From Oscillospiraceae bacterium (lineage in GTDB: Bacteria > Bacillota > Clostridia > Oscillospirales > Oscillospiraceae), in the NCBI GenBank assembly GCA_902765595.1, contig CACXAQ010000003.1, positions 35,349-99,348 of the forward strand: 64,000 nucleotides of DNA, read 5' to 3'. A program made the translations under genes and the position numbers. The notes under the pieces are model-generated. The model was not told the DNA's origin. It saw only the letters and a list, made by a program, of their open reading frames with translations, and did no database searches. Position 1 is the first letter of the stretch, and the number at the start of each line of letters is the position of its first letter. Of this stretch, positions 45,758-53,751 are shown piece after piece.

Positions 45758-46822
45758 TTATTCCGAGTATACGACCTTGTATTTATCAGCCTCGGGTGAG
45801 AGGGTGAAGTCTTCCAACAGTCCCTTGGTGCAAACGATCCGGTCGTCGTTGGTGATGAGGATCATTTCGAAGCCGCCGTAGGTCCGCCAATAGTTGAGCG
45901 CCTTGCTCTCCCCCAGGACGAACATGGCGGTGGACAGGCAGTCAGCCATGGTTCCATCCTCGCAGATGATGGTCACGGACCGCAGAGCGCTGCCGCTGGG
46001 ATAGCCGGTGGCGGGGTTGATGATGTGATGGTAGACCGTGCCCTTCAGGGTGAAATTGCGCTGGTAGGGACCGCTCGTGACGACGGCAGTTTCGCCGACG
46101 CCGATAACGCCCACATAGCCATTGGGGTCTTCCGGGTCCTGAATGGCAACTTTCCACAGGCTCCCGTCAGGCTTCAGACCAAGGGTCTGCACATTGCCGC
46201 CAAGGGAGATGATCCCGCTTTCCACACCGGCCTGACGCATGGAATCAATGGCGTTTTCCGCCGCACAGCCCTTGGCCACTGCCCCGAAGGTAAACTGGCC
46301 GTTCTCGGGGATGATGAGCGTATAGGAGCCGGAGGCAGGGAAACTGGTGAGGATCATCTTGTCAAAGCATAGCCGGGAAAGATCCTCCTGGATCTCAGCG
46401 TCGGTGGGCTTGTAATACTTCTGGTCCACAAACCCCCAGCGCTTGACGAGCGGGTACAGACTCAGATCCAGAGCGCCGCCGCTCTGGTCATAGACGGTCT
46501 TGGCGCTGGTGAGCATCTTGGCGATCTGGGCGGATACCACGACGCTGGCGCCGTTGGCGTGATTGATGGCGTATACCGTGCTGGTGGGAAGCTCCGGATC
46601 CAGCATTACATCCATGGCCAGGATCACGCTTTCAGCCGCGTTCAAGCCTGCCTCGGCGTTCTTGCCGTAGGCCGTCAGGGTCATGATCGTGTCCATGGCA
46701 TAGATCTCCCGCTGTTCTCTGCGGTTTTCTCCGCAGGCTGCCAGCGGAAGGACCAGAAGCAGACACAGAATGAGCGCGGTCAGACGTACAAAACGTTTAG
46801 AGAAGATCTTTATGACTTTCAT
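45758..46822 (-). CDS. apbE: FAD:protein FMN transferase, lipoprotein
   Basis: 354 aa ApbE-family flavin transferase that attaches FMN to Thr residues of extracytoplasmic proteins such as RnfG/NqrC. The signal peptide ends in a lipobox, LPLAAC (Cys about residue 30), so it is tethered outside. Family blocks: MDTIMTLTAYG, GALDLSLYPLVKRWGF, FGAVAKGCAAENAID, SLGGNVQTLG and HHIINPATGYP. The start overlaps the end of the aldo/keto reductase gene by 26 bases, so the two are co-transcribed. Confidence 0.93.
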   Translation of the reverse strand: MKVIKIFSKRFVRLTALILCLLLVLPLAACGENRREQREIYAMDTIMTLTAYGKNAEAGLNAAESVILAMDVMLDPELPTSTVYAINHANGASVVVSAQIAKMLTSAKTVYDQSGGALDLSLYPLVKRWGFVDQKYYKPTDAEIQEDLSRLCFDKMILTSFPASGSYTLIIPENGQFTFGAVAKGCAAENAIDSMRQAGVESGIISLGGNVQTLGLKPDGSLWKVAIQDPEDPNGYVGVIGVGETAVVTSGPYQRNFTLKGTVYHHIINPATGYPSGSALRSVTIICEDGTMADCLSTAMFVLGESKALNYWRTYGGFEMILITNDDRIVCTKGLLEDFTLSPEADKYKVVYSE

Positions 46823-47825
46823 AGAATTCCCGATAGTCCTTTAGCATGTATTTGAGCAGGTTCGGGGTGTCCAGCTGATAGGGGCAGCGGCTGGAGCAGC
46901 TGTGGCACTCCAGGCAGTTTTCGATCTGGTTCATCTTGGCCTGCCATTCCGGGGTCATGTACTGCTGCCAGGGAGAGCGGCGGAGCAACATGTTCATCCG
47001 GGCGCAGTTGCGGATCTCAATCCCGACAGGGCAGGGCATGCAGTAACCGCAGCTGCGGCAGAAGGAACCGGAGAGCTCCTGGCGCTCTTTCTTGATAAAG
47101 GCGTTCAGCTCCTCGTCCAGGTCCGGGTCCTCTTCGGCAACAGCCAGCCACTGTTCCAGCTCCTCCAGCTTCTGGATGCCCCAGATGGGGACGACGTTGT
47201 CATACTGCTTCATAAAGGCGTGGCAGGCACGTACATTGGTCAGCATGCCGCCAGCGAGACCCTTCATGGCGATATAGCCCATGCCGGCTTCCCGGCACTT
47301 GTTTGCCAGCGCCAGATCGCGCTCGCTGGAAATGTAGCTGAAGGGGAACTGCAGCGTTTCAAAGAGGCCGGAGGCGATGCAGTCTTCCGCCACCTTGACC
47401 CGGTGCGTCGTGACGCCGATGTGGTCGATCCAGCCGCGCGCTTTCGCCTCCATAGCTCCTGCGTAGGCGCCGTTGGGGTCCTGCGGATCCGGGACCTCCG
47501 GGACCTGATGGAACTGGAAGAGATCGATATGGTCGGTTTTCATCATGCGGAGGCTGTTTTCGATGTGGGCGAGGACGCCATCCTTGTCCCGGGCAGCGCT
47601 CTTGGTGGAGATCACGATTCGATCCCGCACATCGGAGAGGGCCAGGCCGATCTTCTCCTCGCTGTCGGTGTATGCGTTGGCAGTGTCGAAATAGTTGATG
47701 CCGCCTTCATAGGCTGCCTGCAGAAGACGAACGGCGTAATCCTTGTCACAGCGCTGGACCGGAAGACAGCCCATTGCGGTTTTGGTGACCATCAGACCGG
47801 TTTTGCCAAGGGGGATTTTTTTCAT
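46797..47825 (-). CDS. aldo/keto reductase with C-terminal Fe-S domain
   Basis: 342 aa. The aldo/keto reductase barrel (about 1-260) has the catalytic Asp/Tyr region FDTANAYTDSEEKIGLAL, the lysine in ISTKSAA and the histidine in DLFQFHQV. The C-terminal ferredoxin-like part has CRSCGYCMPCPVGI and CLECHSCSSRCPY, enough for two 4Fe-4S clusters. This is a known clostridial type of unknown substrate. It forms an operon with apbE. Confidence 0.92.
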   Translation of the reverse strand: MKKIPLGKTGLMVTKTAMGCLPVQRCDKDYAVRLLQAAYEGGINYFDTANAYTDSEEKIGLALSDVRDRIVISTKSAARDKDGVLAHIENSLRMMKTDHIDLFQFHQVPEVPDPQDPNGAYAGAMEAKARGWIDHIGVTTHRVKVAEDCIASGLFETLQFPFSYISSERDLALANKCREAGMGYIAMKGLAGGMLTNVRACHAFMKQYDNVVPIWGIQKLEELEQWLAVAEEDPDLDEELNAFIKKERQELSGSFCRSCGYCMPCPVGIEIRNCARMNMLLRRSPWQQYMTPEWQAKMNQIENCLECHSCSSRCPYQLDTPNLLKYMLKDYREFYESHKDLL

Positions 47826-47859
47826 GGTAGACCCTCCCGGAAAAATATTAAAACAAGAC

Positions 47860-47888
47860 TTTACAAGTGCGGATGGATTTGTTATAAT
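47860..47888 (+). promoter_or_regulatory. promoter of tRNA-Arg
   Basis: TTTACA and consensus TATAAT, 17 bases apart, about 70 bases before the tRNA. It faces the promoter at 47912-47940. Confidence 0.7.
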
Positions 47889-47911
47889 ACCTCCTGCTCG
47901 AAAGCAAGGAC

Positions 47912-47940
47912 ATTATACCAGATGTTTTATTCCTTGTAAA
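47912..47940 (-). promoter_or_regulatory. promoter of the aldo/keto reductase-apbE operon
   Basis: TTTACA and TATAAT, 17 bases apart on the - strand. It is a near mirror image of the promoter at 47860-47888. Confidence 0.7.
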
Positions 47941-47960
47941 GTTTGGGCAAAAAAGAATAT

Positions 47961-48037
47961 GCGGCCGTAGCTCAGCTGGATAGAGTGCCAGACTCCGACT
48001 CTGGAGGTCGTGGGTTCGAATCCCGTCGGCCGTACCA
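47961..48037 (+). tRNA. tRNA-Arg (CCG)
   Basis: 77 bases with encoded CCA. The anticodon stem-loop is CCAGA-CTCCGAC-TCTGG (anticodon CCG, codon CGG), the T-arm GTGGGTTCGAATCCCGT. The acceptor pairs GCGGCCG with CGGCCGT, including a G-U closing pair. Confidence 0.93.
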
Positions 48038-48073
48038 AATACAGACATCCCCGCAGGGGGATGTCTGTATTTG
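48038..48073 (+). terminator. terminator of tRNA-Arg
   Basis: AATACAGACATCCCC / GGGGATGTCTGTATT stem followed by TGG. A near-copy follows the duplicated tRNA end at 48192-48228. Confidence 0.75.
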
Positions 48074-48090
48074 GTTATGTCACTGTGTAT

Positions 48091-48170
48091 GAACCCACGA
48101 CCTCCAGGTGCGAAGCACGTTCAATCCGCCGGAGGCATTTCGCGCGAAGCGCGGAACAGGTCGTGGGTTC
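48091..48170. repeat. palindromic insert beside tRNA-Arg
   Basis: GAACCCACGACCT (48091-48103) and AGGTCGTGGGTTC (48158-48170) form a perfect 13-bp closing stem derived from tRNA-Arg sequence. Inside are small hairpins GTGC-GAA-GCAC (48109-48119) and CGCGC-GAA-GCGCG (48141-48153). The left arm extends to a 16-base inverted copy of tRNA-Arg bases 48002-48017. Confidence 0.75.
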
Positions 48171-48190
48171 GAATCCCGTCGGCCGTACCA
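48158..48190 (+). pseudogene. 3' fragment of a second tRNA-Arg
   Basis: Identical to the tRNA-Arg variable region, T-arm and acceptor 3' strand (48005-48037), including CCA. The first 44 bases of the gene are absent and replaced by the palindromic insert. The similarity continues past the gene into the terminator. Confidence 0.85.
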
Positions 48191-48191
48191 A

Positions 48192-48234
48192 ATAGAGACA
48201 TCCCCGCAAGGGGATGTCTCTATTTTTTGATTTG
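48192..48234 (+). terminator. terminator after the tRNA-Arg fragment
   Basis: AGAGACATCCCC / GGGGATGTCTCT stem with a T-run, a near-copy of the hairpin at 48038-48073. Confidence 0.75.
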
Positions 48235-48238
48235 TTTA

Positions 48239-48274
48239 GAATGAGCGCCTCCGTTTATGGAGACGCTCATTCTG
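48239..48274 (-). terminator. hairpin downstream of the CDF gene
   Basis: AGAATGAGCG / CGCTCATTCT outer stem with CTCC/GGAG inside. The - strand continues into a T-rich stretch, fitting a terminator for the transporter gene. Confidence 0.6.
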
Positions 48275-48322
48275 TAAAACTGTCTATGGCTGGATAATCT
48301 TTTTTGGATAATGACAGATAAA

Positions 48323-49474
48323 TCACTCTTCGGAAAAATCTGTATCCATTGCGACCTGCAATGTGTAGTCCGGGAAGGCTTTCTGCACGTCGGCTACTAC
48401 TTCCTCATACACTGCCCTGCGATCTTTTGCGTCGAAGCTGATGACCACATCAAAGCGCATGGCTTGCTGATCTTTCAGCAGGTAAAAGCCGTGGAGCTGC
48501 TTTACGTGCTCATGAGAAAAAACGATCTCACGGACCTTTTTGTGCGCCGCAATAACTTCTTCATCTCTGGTGTTGATGGAATACACGCCGACCGCGGTCA
48601 AAATGACATGATGCTCCTGGAGGACCTTCATTGTGATCTCCCGGATCAGCTGATCCAGCTGGTCTGCCGAATAAGTATCGGGCACCTCGATGTGGATGGA
48701 GCCGTTCCAGGTGTCCGGGCCGTAATTGTTCAGCACCAGGTCATACGCCCCCCGCACGTCGGGGAAGCTGGTGACCGTTTTCCGTATGCTCCGGGCAAGC
48801 TCTGCATCGTTCCGCTCGCCAAGGATCTGAGAGATCGTCTCCCGCAGCATTTCAATGCCGGACTTGATGATAACGAGAGAGATAATGGCGCCGAGCCAGG
48901 CCTCCAGAGAGACATGGAAGAGCAGGAAGATCCCGGCGGCAAGCAGGGTGGAGGCAGAAATGACAGAGTCCAGAGTGGCGTCTTTTCCGGAGTTGATGAG
49001 GGAATCGGAATTGACTTTTTCCCCGATCTTCTTCACATGGCGCCCCAGCAGGATCTTGACAACCACGGCTACGGCGACAATGATCAGAGAAACGGCATTG
49101 TAGTCCGGCGTTTCCGGGTGGAGGATCTGTTTGACGGACTCCACCAGGGAAGTGATACCGGCGTACAGTACGATCACGGAGATGATCATGGCGCTCAGGT
49201 ATTCGATACGGCCATATCCAAAGGGATGCTTCTTGTCCGGTTCCCTGGCGGCCAGCTTCGTCCCCACGATGGTAATGAGTGAGCTGCCCGCGTCCGAGAT
49301 GTTATTGACCGCGTCCAGGACGATCGCAATAGAGTTTGCCATCAGGCCGATCACGGCTTTAAATGCTGCCAGGAAAACATTTGCGACGATCCCGATAATG
49401 CTGGTTTTAACGATGGTTTTCTCGCGGGAAATCTCGACCCCGTTCGTTGTGACACTCTCGCTGAATTCTGTCAT
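48323..49474 (-). CDS. cation diffusion facilitator transporter
   Basis: 383 aa CDF exporter of divalent metals (zinc, manganese or iron type). Six membrane helices are predicted; the metal site on helix II is DAVNNISDAGSSL and on helix V DATLDSVIS, both with D-x3-D spacing. HPFGYGRIEYLSA lies between. The C-terminal cytoplasmic domain is longer than usual and appears to contain a second ferredoxin-like segment. AAAGGAGG fixes ATG 49474. The metal specificity is not determined. Confidence 0.92.
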   Translation of the reverse strand: MTEFSESVTTNGVEISREKTIVKTSIIGIVANVFLAAFKAVIGLMANSIAIVLDAVNNISDAGSSLITIVGTKLAAREPDKKHPFGYGRIEYLSAMIISVIVLYAGITSLVESVKQILHPETPDYNAVSLIIVAVAVVVKILLGRHVKKIGEKVNSDSLINSGKDATLDSVISASTLLAAGIFLLFHVSLEAWLGAIISLVIIKSGIEMLRETISQILGERNDAELARSIRKTVTSFPDVRGAYDLVLNNYGPDTWNGSIHIEVPDTYSADQLDQLIREITMKVLQEHHVILTAVGVYSINTRDEEVIAAHKKVREIVFSHEHVKQLHGFYLLKDQQAMRFDVVISFDAKDRRAVYEEVVADVQKAFPDYTLQVAMDTDFSEE

Positions 49475-49484
49475 TTTTCCTCCT

Positions 49485-51989
49485 TTACAGGTACTGACCG
49501 GTAACAGATTTTTCGTTTCCTCGTATTTCTTCCGGTGTTCCACAGGCAACGATCCTGCCGCCCTGTTCTCCGCCTCCCGGCCCCATGTCGATCACGTAAT
49601 CCGCATTGCGGATCACATCCAGGTCGTGCTCGATCACGATGACGGTTGCGCCGTTGTCGATCAGGGTCTGAAAAACACGCAGAAGGGTCTGTACATCCAG
49701 CGGATGAAGGCCGATAGTCGGCTCGTCAAAGACGAATACCGAATCTGATTGCAGTCTTCCCATTTCGCTCGCCAGCTTCAGCCGCTGGGCTTCGCCGCCG
49801 GACAGACTGGGAGTTTCTTCACCCAAAGTCAGGTAACCAAGGCCCAGACTTTGCAGCACTTCAAGCCGGCTGCGCACGAGCTTCATATCCCGGCAGAAGT
49901 CCAGAGCTGTGCTGACATCCAGCGCCATCAACTCCGGAAGGGAAAGCGCTTTCCCGTCCTTGTTCAGATGGCGGATCTGCCAGGCCTCCTTCCCATAGCG
50001 GGAGCCTCTGCACTCGGGGCAGGGAATGTCCACGTCCGGCAAAAACTGCACATCCAGACTGACGGAGCCGGTCCCATCGCAGACAGGACAGCGCAGGTCG
50101 CCCGTATTGTAGGAAAAAGAAGAGGCTTTTCGTCCCCGATCCCTGGCGTCAGGTGTCCGCGCGTAGATTTTGCGCAGCTCGTCATGGACATTGGCATAGG
50201 TCGCAACCGTGGAGCGCACGTTGATGCCGATAGGCGTCGCGTCGATCAGCTTCACGTGCTCGATCCCTTCTGCCGTAATCGATTTCACATGCTCCGGGAA
50301 ACGCGTCCCGCCGGTCAGGGCGGAAAGCGCCGGGACCAGGCTTTCCAGGATCAGCGTCGTCTTTCCCGAGCCGGAAACGCCGGTCACGACGGTAAGACGT
50401 CCTTTCGGAAAATCCACCTCCAGGGGCTTTACCGTGTGCAGGGCATATGTGGAAAGGTGGATTGTTCCAAGCGAAAACAGCTTGTCTTTTTGCGCCTGTT
50501 TTCGATAAAGCTGATTTTGCTTCATCAGGAAAGGCCCGATCCGAGAGTCTGGATTCTCCGTGAGCTGGCTCACCGAACCCTCGGCAATGACCTGACCGCC
50601 TGCTGCTCCGGCTCCAGGCCCCATCTCGATGATCCAGTCAGCTTCCTTCAGGATCTGTGTATCGTGATCCACCAGCAGCACCGAGTTGCCGTCTGCGATA
50701 AGATCATGCATTACGCCGGTCAGGCCGACGATATTGGACGGGTGCAGCCCGATGGACGGTTCATCCAGCACGTATAAAACGCCGGTCGTCCGGTTGCGAA
50801 CGGCTCTTGCCAGCTGCATCCGCTGCCGTTCGCCGGTGGACAGGGTCGAGGCAGCCCGGTCAAGGGAGAGGTAGGATAATCCCAGATCCATCAGCCGCTT
50901 TGCGACAAGATGAAAAGAGGCACAGATGCTCTCCGCCATGGGACGCATTTCTTTCGGCAGAGACGCCGGCACGCCCCGGACCCATTCGCAGAGATCGGAC
51001 AGGGGCATTTTACATACCTGATCCAGGGTAAGGCCTCTTATCTGCGGCGCCCTGGCAGCTTCGGAAAGCCGTGTGCCGTGGCAGTCAGGGCAGATCTCCT
51101 CTTTCAGGAACTTCTCCACCCGCTTCATGCCTTTTTCGTCCGTGACCTTGTTCAAGGCGTTCAGAACGGTGGCCGTAGCGCTGTAATAGGTAAAGTCCAT
51201 CTCCCCGGCAGTGGCCGTGTCCGCTTTTTTGGGACGGTAGAAGATGTGCTTTTTGACCATCGGTCCGTGGAGGACGATCTCTTTTTCCTCCGGTGTCAGA
51301 TCTCGATAAGGAACATCGGTCCTGACGCCCATGGCCCGGCAAACGTCGGTCATCAGCGACCACATCAGACTGTTCCACGGTGCGACGGCCCCCTCGTCGA
51401 TCGTCAGGGACACGTCGGGGATCAGACTGTTCTCATCCACCGTGCGGACCGTGCCTGTGCCGCCGCAGCATTTGCAGGCACCCTGGCTGTTGAAGGCAAG
51501 CTCCTCGGCTCCCGGTCCGTAAAAGCGTGCTCCGCATTCCGGGCAAACGATCTCTTTTTCCGCGGCAACGCTCATGGACGGGGGACAGAGATGCCCGTTG
51601 GGACAGCGGTGGCTGGCAAGACGGGAGAACATCAGACGCAGGCTGTTGAGAAGCTCTGTGCCCGTTCCGAAGGTGGAGCGGATCCCGGGTACACCGGGCC
51701 GCTGATGCAGGGCCAGGGCGGCGGGGACATACAAAACCTCGTCCACATCGGCTCTGGCGGCCTGCGTCATGCGCCTGCGCGTGTAGGTGGAAAGAGACTC
51801 CAGATAGCGTCTGGAACCCTCCGCATACAGAACCCCCAGCGCCAGGGAGGATTTTCCCGAGCCGGACACGCCTGCGATCCCGACGATTTGATTCAAGGGT
51901 ATGTCCACGTCCACATTCTTCAGATTGTGTACACGCGCGCCTTTGATCTCTATTCTTTTAGGGATATGATCTGTGAAGTTTCGATCCAT
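49485..51989 (-). CDS. UvrA-like ABC ATPase, class II
   Basis: 834 aa, shorter than canonical UvrA (about 940). Two ABC halves are present: Walker A GVSGSGKSS at 40-48 and GVSGSGKTT later, signatures LSTGERQRMQLARA and LSGGEAQRLKLASEMG, and zinc modules CPECGARF...CKCCGG and CPVCDGTG...CPECRGSR. The N-terminal half appears shorter in the UvrB-binding region, which marks UvrA2. Relatives add resistance to DNA-binding drugs in some hosts. ATG 51989 is chosen; an upstream ATG at 52043 is only a few bases from the predicted transcription start. Confidence 0.88.
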   Translation of the reverse strand: MDRNFTDHIPKRIEIKGARVHNLKNVDVDIPLNQIVGIAGVSGSGKSSLALGVLYAEGSRRYLESLSTYTRRRMTQAARADVDEVLYVPAALALHQRPGVPGIRSTFGTGTELLNSLRLMFSRLASHRCPNGHLCPPSMSVAAEKEIVCPECGARFYGPGAEELAFNSQGACKCCGGTGTVRTVDENSLIPDVSLTIDEGAVAPWNSLMWSLMTDVCRAMGVRTDVPYRDLTPEEKEIVLHGPMVKKHIFYRPKKADTATAGEMDFTYYSATATVLNALNKVTDEKGMKRVEKFLKEEICPDCHGTRLSEAARAPQIRGLTLDQVCKMPLSDLCEWVRGVPASLPKEMRPMAESICASFHLVAKRLMDLGLSYLSLDRAASTLSTGERQRMQLARAVRNRTTGVLYVLDEPSIGLHPSNIVGLTGVMHDLIADGNSVLLVDHDTQILKEADWIIEMGPGAGAAGGQVIAEGSVSQLTENPDSRIGPFLMKQNQLYRKQAQKDKLFSLGTIHLSTYALHTVKPLEVDFPKGRLTVVTGVSGSGKTTLILESLVPALSALTGGTRFPEHVKSITAEGIEHVKLIDATPIGINVRSTVATYANVHDELRKIYARTPDARDRGRKASSFSYNTGDLRCPVCDGTGSVSLDVQFLPDVDIPCPECRGSRYGKEAWQIRHLNKDGKALSLPELMALDVSTALDFCRDMKLVRSRLEVLQSLGLGYLTLGEETPSLSGGEAQRLKLASEMGRLQSDSVFVFDEPTIGLHPLDVQTLLRVFQTLIDNGATVIVIEHDLDVIRNADYVIDMGPGGGEQGGRIVACGTPEEIRGNEKSVTGQYL

Positions 51990-52057
51990 CTTAACTCTGC
52001 CGTCCTGTTTCGAAAAATACCCTTCATCCTGGGGGCGCAGCATGTTATCAAAAAATT

Positions 52058-52086
52058 ATGGTACAAGCCAGAGCGGTTTTTGTCAA
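52058..52086 (-). promoter_or_regulatory. promoter of the uvrA2-like gene
   Basis: Consensus TTGACA and TACCAT, 17 bases apart on the - strand. Confidence 0.65.
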
Positions 52087-52159
52087 GTTCTCCTTGTAAT
52101 CTCACAGAGCCATATCGTGATAACTTCATTGATTTGTGGTATCATTTTTCTTAGCTGCA

Positions 52160-52168
52160 TGTTATAAT
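52160..52168 (+). promoter_or_regulatory. extended -10 promoter before the hairpin element
   Basis: TGTTATAAT, an extended -10 (TGnTATAAT), without a good -35. The predicted start (around 52175) coincides with the first bases of the structured element. Confidence 0.5.
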
Positions 52169-52172
52169 GGTC

Positions 52173-52460
52173 TTGATTTCAAGCGACTGCGCTTGATAAT
52201 GACCATCGGATGGCGAAATCAATCGAGAATTCGATTGATTTCGCTGCCAAACGACAGGTTTGGCAGCGAATGATTCTAAAAATCATTCGCCCGATGCTCA
52301 TTGCAATGAGTATATGGCAAAACAGCCGTGCTGTTTTACCGCGCAGCAAAGCTGCGCGGCGAAAAGCTTTTTTGCTTCGCGGTACACTGGAGATTGCGGC
52401 ATAACCGGGAGGTTTGCCGACGATCTCGCAGACCTCCCGCTGAAAGGCAATTGAAGTCAA
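52173..52460 (+). ncRNA. candidate structured RNA or tandem-palindrome element
   Basis: Back-to-back palindromes with almost no spacer: TCAAGCG/CGCTTGA (52179-52196); CGAAATCAATCGA/TCGATTGATTTCG (52214-52243); CTGCCAAA/TTTGGCAG (52244-52266); CGAATGATT/AATCATTCG (52267-52289); AAAACAGC/GCTGTTTT (52319-52337); CCGCGCAGC/GCTGCGCGG (52339-52359); CGAA-AGC/GCTTCG (52360-52379); CGGGAGGT/ACCTCCCG (52406-52439). AATGACCATCGG (52198-52209) can pair 11 of 12 with CCGATGCTCATT (52291-52302), closing three hairpins in a four-way junction. TTGATTTCAA and TTGAAGTCAA (one G-U) close the whole. No known family was recognised. Confidence 0.5.
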
Positions 52461-52481
52461 CAATGTTCAGGAGGGTAAATA

Positions 52482-53108
52482 ATGAATAAAAATGACTGCA
52501 TCATTCGTTTGGAAAGGACAGAAGACTTTAGAGAAGTCGAGTTTCTTGTCAGAGAATCGTTCTGGAACGTCTATCGCCCGGGCTGCAGCGAGCACTATGT
52601 GATCCATGCGCTGAGGGATGACCCGGCATTCGTGAAAGAACTGGATTTTGTCATGGAAAAGGACGGCAGGCTCATCGGGCAAAACATGTTCAAGCAAACG
52701 GTGATCAATGCCGACGACGGCAGAGACGTCCCTGTTTTGACCATGGGGCCGATCGGGATCACCCCGGAGCTGAAGCGCAAAGGCTACGGAAAGAGACTGC
52801 TGGATCATTCTCTGGAACAGGCTGCCGCATTGGGTTACGGCGCTGTCCTGTTTGAGGGCAATATCGGCTTCTATGGCAAGAGCGGGTTCGACTACGCCAG
52901 AAGATTCGGGATCCGGTATCACGATCTGCCGGAGGGAGCGGACGATTCCTTTTTCCTATGCAGAGAGCTGATCCCCGGCTACCTTGACGGCGTTACCGGC
53001 GTGTATCAAACCCCGCGGGGTTACTACGTGGATGACGCTGAGGTGGAGGAATTCGACAAAGCCTTTCCGTACAAGGAGAAGCTGAGGCTTCCCGGTCAAA
53101 TTTTCTGA
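52482..53108 (+). CDS. GNAT acetyltransferase
   Basis: 208 aa. The GNAT fold is seen in the acceptor-side N-terminus (VRESFWNVYRPGCSEHYV) and the acetyl-CoA loop MGPIGITPELKRKGYGKRLLDHSLEQA, followed by YGAVLFEGNIGFYGKSGFDYA. The C-terminal tail carries YVDDAEVEEFDKAFPYKEK, typical of a clostridial subgroup of unknown substrate. AGGAGGG lies nine bases before the ATG, directly after the hairpin element. Confidence 0.92.
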   Translation: MNKNDCIIRLERTEDFREVEFLVRESFWNVYRPGCSEHYVIHALRDDPAFVKELDFVMEKDGRLIGQNMFKQTVINADDGRDVPVLTMGPIGITPELKRKGYGKRLLDHSLEQAAALGYGAVLFEGNIGFYGKSGFDYARRFGIRYHDLPEGADDSFFLCRELIPGYLDGVTGVYQTPRGYYVDDAEVEEFDKAFPYKEKLRLPGQIF

Positions 53109-53128
53109 ATGATGATTTGCTGAACATT

Positions 53129-53162
53129 GGAGCCGGTACGTTCGTTTCGGCGTACCGGCTCC
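53129..53162. terminator. hairpin after the GNAT gene
   Basis: GGAGCCGGTACG / CGTACCGGCTCC 12-bp stem; no T-run, so termination is uncertain. Confidence 0.5.
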
Positions 53163-53217
53163 TCTCTGAAGATTCGCGGCCGGATTATCCGCCGCATGAA
53201 CAATATAGCAAGAGAAA

Positions 53218-53736
53218 ATGAATGGATGCTGTATGCCGGATGTGTTGACGATAAAGGGCAGAGAATACCATTTAATCCGTCTTCTCGGGAAAGGAAAGGG
53301 CGGTTATTCCTATCTGGTGACCGATGGAGAGACCCTATTCGTATTAAAGCAGATTCATCATGAGCCCTGCGAATACTACAGCTTTGGAAACAAGCTGGAA
53401 TCGGAGCTGCGGGATTATGAGACCCTGCAAAAGATCGGGATCCCCATGCCAAAGCTTCTGGATGTTGATCCACAGCAGGAACGCATTTTGAAGGAATATA
53501 TTGAGGGCGAGACCGTGTCAGATCTGGTTCATGCTGGCCGTATGGAACATTCCTGGCTTGAGCAGGTGCGGGACATGTGCCGCCTGCTGTATCCTGCCGG
53601 GCTGAACATCGACTATTATCCCACGAACTTTGTCTTAAACGGCGGCAGGCTCTACTATGTGGACTACGAATGCAATGCCTACATGCGGGACTGGGATTTC
53701 GAGCATTGGGGGATTCAATACTGGACAGTCAAATGA
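53218..53736 (+). CDS. protein kinase-like/APH-like protein
   Basis: 172 aa, a compact kinase fold. The glycine loop is LLGKGKGGYSYLV, the ATP lysine is in FVLKQIHH, and ERILKEYIEGETV is the hinge. The catalytic loop is LNIDYYPTNFVLN (Asp and Asn conserved), and VDYECN stands for DFG. The small size and missing C-lobe helices fit Kae1/Bud32-like or choline/aminoglycoside-phosphotransferase relatives. The substrate is unknown. The start is uncertain: ATG 53218 or 53233. Confidence 0.78.
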   Translation: MNGCCMPDVLTIKGREYHLIRLLGKGKGGYSYLVTDGETLFVLKQIHHEPCEYYSFGNKLESELRDYETLQKIGIPMPKLLDVDPQQERILKEYIEGETVSDLVHAGRMEHSWLEQVRDMCRLLYPAGLNIDYYPTNFVLNGGRLYYVDYECNAYMRDWDFEHWGIQYWTVK

Positions 53737-53751
53737 AACGGGAGTAAAATA

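Noticed and set aside
48091-48190. Intact second tRNA-Arg gene
   Set aside because: Only the 3' 33 bases match; acceptor 5' strand, D-arm and anticodon arm are absent.
49485-51989. Canonical uvrA of the UvrABC system
   Set aside because: It is about 100 residues shorter, with a reduced UvrB-binding region, and no uvrB or uvrC is adjacent; class II UvrA fits better.
52210-52454. Two 64-codon + strand frames inside the hairpin element
   Set aside because: They run through consecutive palindromes, lack ribosome-binding sites and show no protein-like composition.
52173-52460. CRISPR array, retron or IscB-type (HEARO) RNA for the hairpin element
   Set aside because: The palindromes all differ and have no spacers, and no reverse transcriptase, Cas or HNH nuclease gene is nearby.
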